Source of the DNA: Bacteroidales bacterium
GTDB taxonomy: Bacteria > Bacteroidota > Bacteroidia > Bacteroidales > Muribaculaceae
Direction: 5' to 3'
Length of the DNA stretch: 64,000 nucleotides
NCBI GenBank assembly: GCA_014800245.1
Contig: JAAVGM010000019.1
Span: forward strand, 105,763-169,762
Numbering within the stretch: the stretch's first letter is position 1; every line of letters starts with the position of its first letter. Shown here piece after piece: positions 1-8,566 of this stretch. The position numbers and the translations under genes were made by a program. The notes under the pieces are model-generated. The model did no database searches. It saw only the letters and a program-made list of their open reading frames with translations, and was not told where the DNA came from.

Positions 1-1
1 A

Positions 2-2926
2 AATGCAAGGCTTAACTTAAATCGATTCGCCCAAGGCGCAATGATGACTCTGGCATCGTTGACGCTTCTTGTCGGCTGCAAGGACGACTCCCCTTCCGGA
101 TCGGGCACTGCGGGAAACGCGGACCAATATATCGGTCCGGCAAGCGAAATGACTCTTGGTCCGGAAACAAACGGTTTCAACTCCTCCTCCTTCACTTTGG
201 CCATCGAGGCTCCCGACGGCACCATCATCAAACGCGAAGGCTCCCATAGCCGTCAGGGTTATAAATCTCATCTAAGTCTCTCTTCGGGATTATCCGACGG
301 AATATACCGTCTTCTATATTTCGAATATCCCATTGAAGACAATCCCCAACTTGCGGATCTGGCCGACCAGTTCTCCACCACCCAATTCGGATTGGGAAGC
401 AGGATTGAGGTGAAAAACGGCTCAATAACCATTCTTGATAGCTTTGATGAAGAGATTGGTTTTCCGGGTAAGGGAACGGCAGAAGAGCCCTATGAAATAT
501 CATCCTATAACAGTCTTCTCAAACTCGCTCAAATAGTGAATAGCGAAGAGAAGAATGAGCTGATAACAAAAGAGACTCACTTCCGCCAGACAGGGAAAAT
601 AGACCTCTATCAGGCTTCACGCGAAGCCGACCGCCGTTATGGCTGGAATCCTATAGGGGCAAATTCCGCCCTCCCCTTCCGGGGTCATTATCATGGAGCC
701 GAACTTTCCACCATGATCATCGACCGCCCGAATTCTGCTGCAGTAGGACTCTTCGGACATGTGCATAATGCAGCAATATATGATTTAAAAATCTCCAATT
801 CTTCAGTCACCGGGAATTTTGCTGCCGGAGGGATTGTCGGGGCATCCCTGATGTCGGGAAAAGATCGTGGACTTGTCACGATCACAGGGTGCGAGGTAAC
901 GGGATCTGAAATCACCGGAAGCGACCAATCTGTGTCCATTGGAGGAATAATCGGGGCTATCGATATGCAGTCGAGGGCATATCTCCAGAATTGCACGTCA
1001 TCAGAGAATACTATCAAAGGGACATATAATGCAGGCGGCCTCGCAGGGGGAGCCGGATTATATTCATCGATAGCTTTCAGTTCTTGTAAAAACTCATCGT
1101 CAGTGACAAGCGACTTTTCGGGTGCGGGGGGTCTTATAGGTTCGTGCGATACTGTTCAGGCAGCCGTATCTTCCAATACAGGGCGTATACAAGGCGCAGC
1201 CCTATATCGAGCGGGCGATACGAAGAACACAGGAATCGGCTCCGGCGGACTTGTGGGAGGTGCAGGCACAGCCACTATGACTTCCTGTTCTAATGCGGGA
1301 ACAGTTTCGGGGTATGCGGGGGTCGGCGGACTCGTCGGCTCGGCGCGTGTGAAGGGGAGCGATACAGAGGCATACATGTATAACAATGTGATGTTTCGTT
1401 ATTCATGGAATGAGGGTGACGTGAATGGCACTGACTGTGTGGGCGGTCTCACGGGAGAAGCTCAGTGCGGAACATATGGAGTATATAACAAAGGGAATAT
1501 CTCGGGCACAAGATATGTCGGCGGAATTGCAGGCTCCACTTCAATAGCAGTAACACATAATGCCATTAATCTCGGAAAGGTATCCGGTGGGGATTATGTG
1601 GCGGGAATCGTTGGAAAAACAGCCTTCGGTTCGCTTGCGCTTGATCACAATTACGGAGAGGTGAATGGCACCGGCACCCATCTGGGCGGAATCACAGCAT
1701 TGGCCGGGAATAATACAATCATTCATTACTGCGGCAATTATGGCTCGCTCAAATCCACAGGATCAGGACCGGTTGGCGGCATTGTTGGCGAGATCGGGGA
1801 TCCGAGAAAATGGACGGCCATGAATATTGTGGAGTGTGTGATAGGATCAGCGGAGGTGGCAATGGCCGGATTCGGTGCAGTTATGGCTGTGGCCGGACAT
1901 TCTATAGCAGCTCTCAGCGAGACGTTGGAAGTGTTTCTGCATATAGCTGAAACTATGACTGATTGCGGCTTGCTTACGGTAGATTCCGTGATGTGGGGCA
2001 TTGGTGTGCAGGAGATGATTGAGGAATTTGAGGCTGAAAAGATGGCCTCCGAGCTTTCTCAGGAGATCGACATCGTGAACAGCACGGTAAAAGCCGAGAT
2101 GGCGGCATTGCGCAGAAATTTCACATTCAATCTCAAAGATTTCAATCATTCCCCTTTTGACTCCTCATATATGCAGGAGGTGGATAATCTTCTCAATTAT
2201 TATGAGAGCGATGGAGGCGACGAGAAATTCAATGAGAAAATCAATCTCGCCCGTGAAGAGAGGGAGGAATACCTGGAAAAAGTGCATAAAACTAATGAGA
2301 TTATACATCAGGTTGTAGGTGGTGTATGCATCGTTGTCGGCACAGTGGCTTCAATCGGCGGAATTATAGCCTCAGGAGGGGCAGCAGCGCCATTCGTGGT
2401 GGCAGGGATAGCGGCTTCTGTGGCAGGAGGTCTGAATGCCATCACCAAGAGTTGTCTTGAATATGAAGAGAATGCAGTGATCATCTCACAATGCGTCAAC
2501 GGAGGTGCAATCTCATCTGCATCGGGTTCTCAAACCGGCGGACTTGTAGGGGTGCTTCAGGATAATAGCATCGTCCGCGACTGTATCAACACAGGCGACG
2601 GTCCGGGACATGGACGCACATTTGTAGGGAAGACGGGAAGCAATATAATCCAAATGCGTCTTATATCCTTAGCCAATTCCTCCACTTGGGATGAAACGAA
2701 AGCTCCCGATACAAAGCATGAGATGGTGATTTATAACCCTGATGCCAAATATGATTGGGATGGAAGCCATATGAGATTGGTTAAGGATAGAAAGGATATT
2801 TCCGACCCGGCTACCTATACTGCCGTTGACAAAGATTGGAAAACCAACGGAACAAACGACCTTTGGATAATCCCCTCGGTCAGCAACAGTTTCCCTGTGC
2901 CGGCATGGTCGGAAATGAGAGAATAA
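2..2926 (+). CDS. GLUG-repeat surface lipoprotein with embedded helical domain (5' end probably outside window)
   Basis: The first in-frame ATG is at 41, but the frame is open back to base 2 and the codons before it encode two arginines directly ahead of the hydrophobic stretch and lipobox (LLVGC, Cys at codon 13 from that ATG). A lipoprotein signal needs such a basic n-region, so the true start probably lies upstream of the window. The mature part starts with a beta-rich region, then the usual GLUG lead-in (GKGTAEEPYEI, WNPIG, GLFG) and many repeats ending in GGIVG/GGLVG-like turns. Between roughly codons 592 and 805 the repeats are interrupted by a charged helical region and a glycine/alanine-rich hydrophobic pair of segments; GLUG repeats then resume. 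GLUG proteins are usually exported adhesin-like beta-solenoids. The next gene is a related lipoprotein 34 bases downstream, suggesting an operon. Ligand and function are unknown. Confidence 0.8.
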   Translation, partial: NARLNLNRFAQGAMMTLASLTLLVGCKDDSPSGSGTAGNADQYIGPASEMTLGPETNGFNSSSFTLAIEAPDGTIIKREGSHSRQGYKSHLSLSSGLSDGIYRLLYFEYPIEDNPQLADLADQFSTTQFGLGSRIEVKNGSITILDSFDEEIGFPGKGTAEEPYEISSYNSLLKLAQIVNSEEKNELITKETHFRQTGKIDLYQASREADRRYGWNPIGANSALPFRGHYHGAELSTMIIDRPNSAAVGLFGHVHNAAIYDLKISNSSVTGNFAAGGIVGASLMSGKDRGLVTITGCEVTGSEITGSDQSVSIGGIIGAIDMQSRAYLQNCTSSENTIKGTYNAGGLAGGAGLYSSIAFSSCKNSSSVTSDFSGAGGLIGSCDTVQAAVSSNTGRIQGAALYRAGDTKNTGIGSGGLVGGAGTATMTSCSNAGTVSGYAGVGGLVGSARVKGSDTEAYMYNNVMFRYSWNEGDVNGTDCVGGLTGEAQCGTYGVYNKGNISGTRYVGGIAGSTSIAVTHNAINLGKVSGGDYVAGIVGKTAFGSLALDHNYGEVNGTGTHLGGITALAGNNTIIHYCGNYGSLKSTGSGPVGGIVGEIGDPRKWTAMNIVECVIGSAEVAMAGFGAVMAVAGHSIAALSETLEVFLHIAETMTDCGLLTVDSVMWGIGVQEMIEEFEAEKMASELSQEIDIVNSTVKAEMAALRRNFTFNLKDFNHSPFDSSYMQEVDNLLNYYESDGGDEKFNEKINLAREEREEYLEKVHKTNEIIHQVVGGVCIVVGTVASIGGIIASGGAAAPFVVAGIAASVAGGLNAITKSCLEYEENAVIISQCVNGGAISSASGSQTGGLVGVLQDNSIVRDCINTGDGPGHGRTFVGKTGSNIIQMRLISLANSSTWDETKAPDTKHEMVIYNPDAKYDWDGSHMRLVKDRKDISDPATYTAVDKDWKTNGTNDLWIIPSVSNSFPVPAWSEMRE

Positions 2927-2960
2927 AATAATTATTCCAACAAACTCCAAGAATTTCATA

Positions 2961-5900
2961 ATGTTAAAAAAGATAATAAAGATAACTAAGTTTTGCGCTC
3001 TTCTCATCCCGGCCCTCTTCATGGGGTCGTGCCGGGATGATGTAACCTATTTTTCGCCTGATTCCGAGGTGATTGAGAAAGAGGGACACACAATCACCTC
3101 ATTCTCGCTCGAATCTGCCCATTTTAATATTCCGGAGGATGTGGATTCAGTGCGGGTCTCGCTCATAGGGATGTCGGGCACTACAGAATGCTTCGGTGCA
3201 GGCGTAGAGCATTCTGCCGGACTGACCCGTTTCCGTATGGTCGTCCCCGATTCTTCTGATCTTCCCGACGGAAAGTATATTCTTACGATGCGCCGCCCGG
3301 ATGGGAGTTCTATCCCGGGACGACTATCCACTATGTTCAAGTCGAGGATGCTTTCATCATTATCGATTATCATTCCGAAGTATATGCTCGACGGAGCCGG
3401 CACGGAAGAGAACCCCTATCTTATCAAGAACGACGACGATTTTTCAATGTTCCTTATCAATCTTGCCGATGATGAGGAGAGCTATGGTGCAGGTCTCGTA
3501 TTCAAACAGACGTCGGATGTGACGGCGCCCGACCAAAGTTCGCTTATTCCGGGACGTGGCTATTGGGGGGCACCTTTTGCAGGAATATATAAAGGAGAGG
3601 GGAATAAAATACGCTATTTATATTATCGTGGCAGCGGTCGCGATGATGCTGACAGCAGTATCGGACTTTTCAACCGCCTTCTGGGCACAGCCTCCGTTGA
3701 GAATATTTCGCTCACGGGAGTGGCCATGTCTGGTCTATGTAAAGAATCCGGCGTCATTGCCGGGCAGGCCCTCGGAGAGATCAGTCTGTCGGATATTTCA
3801 GTGGAGGGTTTCATAGAGGATGGAACGGAGATAGGCGGATTGGTAGGGTGTGTCAAGAATGGCACTCTATATGTTGATAATGTTGATCTTTCGCTCTCGG
3901 TGAGCGGAGAAAAGAATATCGGCGGCATTGTAGGGTGTATAGATACTGGAACTGCCCTATACGTATCGGGGGTGAATACGCCGTCCTCTCATTTCAACAT
4001 CAAGGGGGATAGCAATGTCGGCGGAATTGTCGGGCTAAGCCAAGGCACCTTCTCTGCAAACGATATCAGATTGGATCATAAGGTGAGCAGTGAGGATTCG
4101 GATATCAATATAATCGAAGCCACCTCTCAATGTGGTGGAGGCCTGATTGGATTAATCAGTCAGGAGGCAGGAAACCATTCATTTATCGGATGCAGGGTAA
4201 TGTGTCCTGTCGGAGGTGAGGGAGCATCCTATATAGGGGGGCTTGTCGGAATGACCACTCAATCTTCTGAAATTCTTTTAAACGATTGCCGGATGCTTTC
4301 CATTATCGAAGGTGATAAATATATCGGTGGAATGTTCGGCAAAGCTGATCTCCCCTCGGCCGGCATCGGGGTAAGAATAATCGGTGCGTCTCCTTCTGTC
4401 CGTGTCTCGGCAGATGACGCAGATGCTAAAATCTCCGGTAAGGAGTATGTCGGCGGATTTGCCGGATGGTGGAGAGGCACGATCTCCACTGAAGCGGATG
4501 TAAAGATAAATCTTCCGGTCAAGGGAGAAAAACAGACAGGCGGCGGATTCGGAGCTATATATGATACAAATCTCGACGCTTCAAAATTCACTATCGGTCA
4601 AACAAATCTCAACACTGCCACTACAATGCGCATCAACGGAGGGAAAGAAACAGGGGGCTTCGTGGGGCATATTGAGAAGTCAACACTTTCGGGAGAGAGC
4701 GCCTTTGATTATAATGAGGGGAACGGCATCAGAGTTCCGGAGCCTTCACGCTTCACACCTTTGTTTGCCGGAGTTGTTATCGGGGATGAATGCGTTGGCG
4801 GCCTGATTGGCTATGCTAAAGATTGCAAATTGAAAGCTCTAAGTTCAGGAGCAAATGTTTCAGGCAAGAAAAAAATAGGCGGCGTGATCGGCCATTGCGA
4901 GGCTGCCGATAAATCATATTATCTGGAAGACCTGACTTTCACAGGAAAAATCGAATGTCCGGAAGCTGAGTATGTCGGAGGGATTGCTGGGCTTTATTAT
5001 GCGGAGAAGACCGGTCTTATCCACGATTGCATCAATTATGGCAATATTTCGGGAGGAGAAGAGGCCGGCGGAATTTTGGGTGAGCTCAACAAGGAGTATC
5101 CTTACGCTCTCCAGACCACAAGCTCCCGTCTCTTTGAATTGAAATGGTGTGTGAATCTTGGTTCGGTTTCAGCCAATAGATATGCGGGGGGGATCGTCGG
5201 AATTCACTATAACAACAACTACGACTATATAGGGAATGAGAACGACTATCTTACCTCATCGAATCCGGATATTGTCTTCTCTTATTGCATGAACGGCGGA
5301 AAAATCACAGCTGAGGGTGTGGATAACAGTGTTGGAGGCGTATTTAAAGATAAATCAGGAGTAGGAGGGATAATCGGTTTCACAGGATCTTATGCAGGAA
5401 TTATGAATTGTGCAAACCACGGCGAGATTTATGGTGTGGGACGTTTCCACGGAGTAGGAGGAATTGCAGGATCGGCCGGAGATGATTCTGCCCTGGCGGG
5501 GTCGCTCAATCGTTTCCGCAATGTAGATGTGAAGCAATGCATGAATTCTGCGACGGTAAGCTCAGGACAAAAGGATACATATGTCGGGGGCGTCATCGGC
5601 TATCTTGAAGAAGGGAATAAGAGCGATGTGAACGATTGCTACAACACCGGGGATGTGCCTTGCAAGCAGAGCCACGATTCGGGCGGAATCATCGGCACCG
5701 TGGATCATCTCACAAATATCTACCGCTGTGTCAACCGAGGGATGGTGTCGCATGGAAATGCCACAATAGGAACTCACAAGACCGGCTCTCTCTTCGATCA
5801 TGGTTCGCTATATTTCCTTGAAGGGACGGGAAAGAACTGGCCAAGCGCAACAAAAGTTTCGAAGGCGGATTTCACTAAGGAAAGTTCTTTCGGAGGGTTG

Positions 5901-5993
5901 GATTTTACCAACAATTGGGTTATGACCGCAGATGGCCCGGAACTTCGCAGTTGTCCGTGGCAGAATCCTCAATTAGCGAAACCATCAAAATAA
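2961..5993 (+). CDS. GLUG-repeat surface lipoprotein
   Basis: A 1010-residue exported protein. Residues 1-24 form a lipoprotein signal: lysine-rich start, hydrophobic core and lipobox FMGSC with Cys24, so it should be lipid-anchored in the outer membrane. After a beta-rich N-terminal domain (about 30-140) comes the GLUG lead-in AGTEENPYLI and then roughly twenty repeats carrying GGIVG, GGLVG or GGIIG turns that continue nearly to the C-terminus, the pattern of a long beta-solenoid. There is no catalytic motif I recognise. It lies 34 bases after the other GLUG lipoprotein and has the same architecture without the inserted helical domain, so the pair probably arose by duplication and is co-transcribed. 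Surface adhesion or glycan/host-protein binding is the family expectation, not something visible in the sequence. Confidence 0.85.
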   Translation: MLKKIIKITKFCALLIPALFMGSCRDDVTYFSPDSEVIEKEGHTITSFSLESAHFNIPEDVDSVRVSLIGMSGTTECFGAGVEHSAGLTRFRMVVPDSSDLPDGKYILTMRRPDGSSIPGRLSTMFKSRMLSSLSIIIPKYMLDGAGTEENPYLIKNDDDFSMFLINLADDEESYGAGLVFKQTSDVTAPDQSSLIPGRGYWGAPFAGIYKGEGNKIRYLYYRGSGRDDADSSIGLFNRLLGTASVENISLTGVAMSGLCKESGVIAGQALGEISLSDISVEGFIEDGTEIGGLVGCVKNGTLYVDNVDLSLSVSGEKNIGGIVGCIDTGTALYVSGVNTPSSHFNIKGDSNVGGIVGLSQGTFSANDIRLDHKVSSEDSDINIIEATSQCGGGLIGLISQEAGNHSFIGCRVMCPVGGEGASYIGGLVGMTTQSSEILLNDCRMLSIIEGDKYIGGMFGKADLPSAGIGVRIIGASPSVRVSADDADAKISGKEYVGGFAGWWRGTISTEADVKINLPVKGEKQTGGGFGAIYDTNLDASKFTIGQTNLNTATTMRINGGKETGGFVGHIEKSTLSGESAFDYNEGNGIRVPEPSRFTPLFAGVVIGDECVGGLIGYAKDCKLKALSSGANVSGKKKIGGVIGHCEAADKSYYLEDLTFTGKIECPEAEYVGGIAGLYYAEKTGLIHDCINYGNISGGEEAGGILGELNKEYPYALQTTSSRLFELKWCVNLGSVSANRYAGGIVGIHYNNNYDYIGNENDYLTSSNPDIVFSYCMNGGKITAEGVDNSVGGVFKDKSGVGGIIGFTGSYAGIMNCANHGEIYGVGRFHGVGGIAGSAGDDSALAGSLNRFRNVDVKQCMNSATVSSGQKDTYVGGVIGYLEEGNKSDVNDCYNTGDVPCKQSHDSGGIIGTVDHLTNIYRCVNRGMVSHGNATIGTHKTGSLFDHGSLYFLEGTGKNWPSATKVSKADFTKESSFGGLDFTNNWVMTADGPELRSCPWQNPQLAKPSK

Positions 5994-6030
5994 ATTTTTA
6001 ATCAAATGGATTATTTTCACGGATTTTGAT

Positions 6031-6039
6031 TATTTTTGC
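6031..6039 (+). promoter_or_regulatory. Candidate -7 element for cstA
   Basis: TATTTTTGC fits the Bacteroidota -7 consensus TAnnTTTG. A good TTTG -33 box is not visible at the right spacing. A start near 6045 would place the 6055-6088 hairpin at the very 5' end of the cstA leader. Confidence 0.45.
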
Positions 6040-6054
6040 AATTACAAATCTAAA

Positions 6055-6088
6055 ATTAAGTCGTACACATTCCGGTGTACGACTTAAT
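6055..6088 (+). promoter_or_regulatory. 14-bp perfect inverted repeat in the cstA leader
   Basis: Arms 6055-6068 and 6075-6088 are fully complementary around the six-base loop ATTCCG. The element ends 17 bases before the cstA ATG at 6106. No T-run follows, so it is a poor intrinsic terminator for the upstream lipoprotein gene; an mRNA leader structure or a regulator-binding palindrome is more likely. Confidence 0.6.
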
Positions 6089-6105
6089 AATTTAACTATC
6101 CTATT

Positions 6106-7563
6106 ATGACATCATTCTTAATTGCGCTTGTAGCGCTCGTGGCCGGCTATTTTATTTACGGCTCATTTGTGGAGAGAGTGTTCAAGACCGATCCTTCTCG
6201 CCCTACCCCTGCCTCCTCTATGGCAGACGGCATCGACTATGTGGCAATGCCCACATGGAAGGTATATCTTATTCAATTTCTTAATATAGCCGGCGTCGGA
6301 CCAATTTTCGGCGCGATCATGGGCGTGATGTATGGACCGGCTGCTTTCCTATGGATTGTGTTCGGAACAATCTTTGCCGGTGCGGTCCACGACTTTATTT
6401 CAGGAATGATATCCCTTCGCTTGGGGGGAAAATCCCTGCCTGAGATTGTCGGTTCGGAATTAGGGAAGAAGATAAAATTGGTGATGAGCGTATTCACTTG
6501 CGTCCTACTCGTAATGGTGATTGCGGTATTTGTAAGGACACCTGCCAATCTGCTTGCCACGCTCACTCCCGAACATCTGGACGCTACATTCTGGGCTATC
6601 TGCATTTTCCTTTATTATGTTCTCGCCACACTCCTTCCTGTGGATAAACTTATAGGCAACCTCTACCCTCTTTTCGGATTCGCCCTTCTTTTTATGGCTA
6701 TAGGAATCATGGGATATATGATTTTTAATGGCGTGGATATTCCCGATGGTTTCTCGGATGGATTATTCAATCGTCATCCTTCTGGGGAGAACGCACCTAT
6801 TTTCCCGATGATGTGCATCTCCATTGCATGTGGTGCCATTTCCGGTTTCCATGCCACTCAAAGCCCGATGATGGCTCGGTGTCTGAATAATGAGAAGCAT
6901 GGAAGGAAAGTATTTTATGGGGCAATGGTATCTGAAGGGATCGTGGCTCTCATATGGGCTGCAGCTGCCATAGCATTCACCGGCGGCTACGACAAATTGG
7001 CTTCATATATGTCGGAGAACGGGCAGGATGCAGGTATTCTTGTGCATGAGGTTTGTGTAAATTGGCTCGGAGCATTCGGCGGCGTGTTGGCCATATTAGG
7101 GGTTATCGCAGCTCCTATCACCACCGGCGACACTGCTATGCGATCCTTGCGTCTCATCCTCGCTGATGCTCTCGGAATAAGCCAGAGACCATTCTTGAAA
7201 CGTCTGCTTGTCACTGTTCCGATCATCCTTCTCAGCTTCGTGCTCCTGAAAGTCAATTTCGACATTCTCTGGCGTTACTTTGCATGGTGCAATCAGACTC
7301 TTTCCATCTTCACCCTCTGGGCTTGCACTGTTTTCTTGGCAAAAACCGGAAAGAGATATCAAATCACTATGATTCCTGCGATGTTCATGACGGCCCTATG
7401 CGTCACATTCATCTGCTATGCCCCGCTTGGAGCATATACGGAAGGAGTAGGTCTGCCGGTGGAATATTCGGAATGCATCGGAATCCTCGCAACATTGATT
7501 TGCACTGCCCTCTTCATCCGTTGGAAGCGCAATCTGAAATCCTTTAACCCCATAACATTATAA
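6106..7563 (+). CDS. cstA: CstA-family carbon starvation / pyruvate-type transporter
   Basis: A 485-residue polytopic inner-membrane protein with about a dozen hydrophobic segments. Family hallmarks include the N-terminal segment followed by FLNIAGVGPIFGAIMG (about residues 62-77), GAVHDFISGM, and SGFHATQSPMMARC near 245-258. CstA/BtsT proteins take up pyruvate or small peptides in a proton-coupled way; E. coli members have about 700 residues, whereas Bacteroidota members are commonly near this shorter length. The ATG at 6106 gives a plausible first membrane helix. It sits alone between the GLUG pair and an Rpn gene that has its own promoter, so it is probably monocistronic. The 14-bp hairpin immediately upstream suggests regulation of its expression. 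Substrate cannot be assigned from sequence. Confidence 0.9.
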   Translation: MTSFLIALVALVAGYFIYGSFVERVFKTDPSRPTPASSMADGIDYVAMPTWKVYLIQFLNIAGVGPIFGAIMGVMYGPAAFLWIVFGTIFAGAVHDFISGMISLRLGGKSLPEIVGSELGKKIKLVMSVFTCVLLVMVIAVFVRTPANLLATLTPEHLDATFWAICIFLYYVLATLLPVDKLIGNLYPLFGFALLFMAIGIMGYMIFNGVDIPDGFSDGLFNRHPSGENAPIFPMMCISIACGAISGFHATQSPMMARCLNNEKHGRKVFYGAMVSEGIVALIWAAAAIAFTGGYDKLASYMSENGQDAGILVHEVCVNWLGAFGGVLAILGVIAAPITTGDTAMRSLRLILADALGISQRPFLKRLLVTVPIILLSFVLLKVNFDILWRYFAWCNQTLSIFTLWACTVFLAKTGKRYQITMIPAMFMTALCVTFICYAPLGAYTEGVGLPVEYSECIGILATLICTALFIRWKRNLKSFNPITL

Positions 7564-7580
7564 TCTGACAGGCCTATAAT

Positions 7581-7612
7581 TTTGTTTTTTCATTTTCATT
7601 GCCTATCTTTGC
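7581..7612 (+). promoter_or_regulatory. Bacteroidota-type promoter of the first Rpn gene
   Basis: TTTG at 7581-7584, 19 bases, then TATCTTTGC at 7604-7612: an exact fit to TTTG-N19-TAnnTTTG. Start of transcription expected near 7618, about 15 bases before the ATG. The same layout precedes the second Rpn copy at 21063-21094. Confidence 0.85.
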
Positions 7613-7632
7613 AATGAAAAGAGCAAAAAGAC

Positions 7633-8547
7633 ATGGCACGATACATGAACCTCCTAACCGATTACGCATTCAAATTCGTTTTCGGTTCGGAGAAACATAA
7701 GAAAGTAACCATCAAATTCCTGAATACTATTCTTGAGGGGAAAGAGAGAATTGTGGATGTGGAATTCCGTGATAAGGAACAGCTCCCCATAAAGGAAGAT
7801 GGGAAAAGAATGGTGTTCGATATATATTGCACCACTGATACGGACTCGCATATCATAGTTGAGATGCAGGTCCGTGTCCCACCTACTTTTGCCGACAGGG
7901 CGATAGCATATTGTTCCCATGCCGTGCTCAACCAGATCAGCAAGGGGGACAAGTATAGATATGAGAAAGTGTATGGCATATATATCATGGGGTCTCATCT
8001 TGCATACCATGAGTCGCGCCTCGAACGCAGGGTCTCCTTCATGGATGAGCAGACTGGAGAGATTTTCTCCGACAAGATACATATGGTGTTCCTTGATCTG
8101 AAGTGCATGCACAGGAAGCACTTTCATGAGTGTCGAAACAATGTGGAAAGGTATTTGTTTTTAGTTAAAAACATGGAGAATATGAAAGGAAAAGAGAAGG
8201 ATTATCCAATGTTCGACGACCTCTTTGATGCAGCCGATATCGGCGACCTGGCCGAAGATCAGGTAATCGCCTACAGCCAGTCGCGCCTTAAGCTTGAAGA
8301 CGACCGAGAGGCATTGGAATATGAGGTGGCTCAGGAAAGAGAAAAAGCTCTTTCGGAGGGACGAGCTGAAGGACGAGCCGAAGGTATGAAAGAAGGAATA
8401 GAAAAGGGAATAGAAAAAGGGAAAAAAGAAGGGGAAAGGAATCTTCTTGCAAGCATAATTTCGCATTTAAAATCTCAAGGTTCATCTTTGCAGCAAATTG
8501 CTGTAATCCTTGGTCGACCTGAATCAGAAATTGCTCTACTTTATTAG
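7633..8547 (+). CDS. Rpn-family PD-(D/E)XK nuclease/transposase-like protein, copy 1
   Basis: A 304-residue protein of the PDDEXK_2 / Rpn (recombination-promoting nuclease) type. It opens with the family signature MNLLTDYAFKFVFG; the likely metal-binding residues are D63 and E77 with Q79 (VFDIY and VEMQ). Rpn enzymes are DNA endonucleases that raise RecA-independent recombination. The C-terminal part holds short charged repeats (EGRAEG, EGIEKG) of the length-variable kind seen in Rpn proteins, ending in a small helical tail (SSLQQIAVILGRPESEI). A second gene at 21115-22005 is nearly identical in protein and promoter; this copy has a longer repeat tract. It has its own promoter and reads towards the PD40 gene 19 bases downstream. 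Although often annotated as transposase, no terminal repeats are visible around it. Confidence 0.9.
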   Translation: MARYMNLLTDYAFKFVFGSEKHKKVTIKFLNTILEGKERIVDVEFRDKEQLPIKEDGKRMVFDIYCTTDTDSHIIVEMQVRVPPTFADRAIAYCSHAVLNQISKGDKYRYEKVYGIYIMGSHLAYHESRLERRVSFMDEQTGEIFSDKIHMVFLDLKCMHRKHFHECRNNVERYLFLVKNMENMKGKEKDYPMFDDLFDAADIGDLAEDQVIAYSQSRLKLEDDREALEYEVAQEREKALSEGRAEGRAEGMKEGIEKGIEKGKKEGERNLLASIISHLKSQGSSLQQIAVILGRPESEIALLY

Positions 8548-8566
8548 GATAACAAACCATTTTATT

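Noticed and set aside
8510..8566. N-terminal extension of the PD40 protein into the Rpn gene
   Set aside because: The signal peptide begins exactly at the GTG at 8567; the extension overlaps the conserved Rpn C-terminus in another frame.
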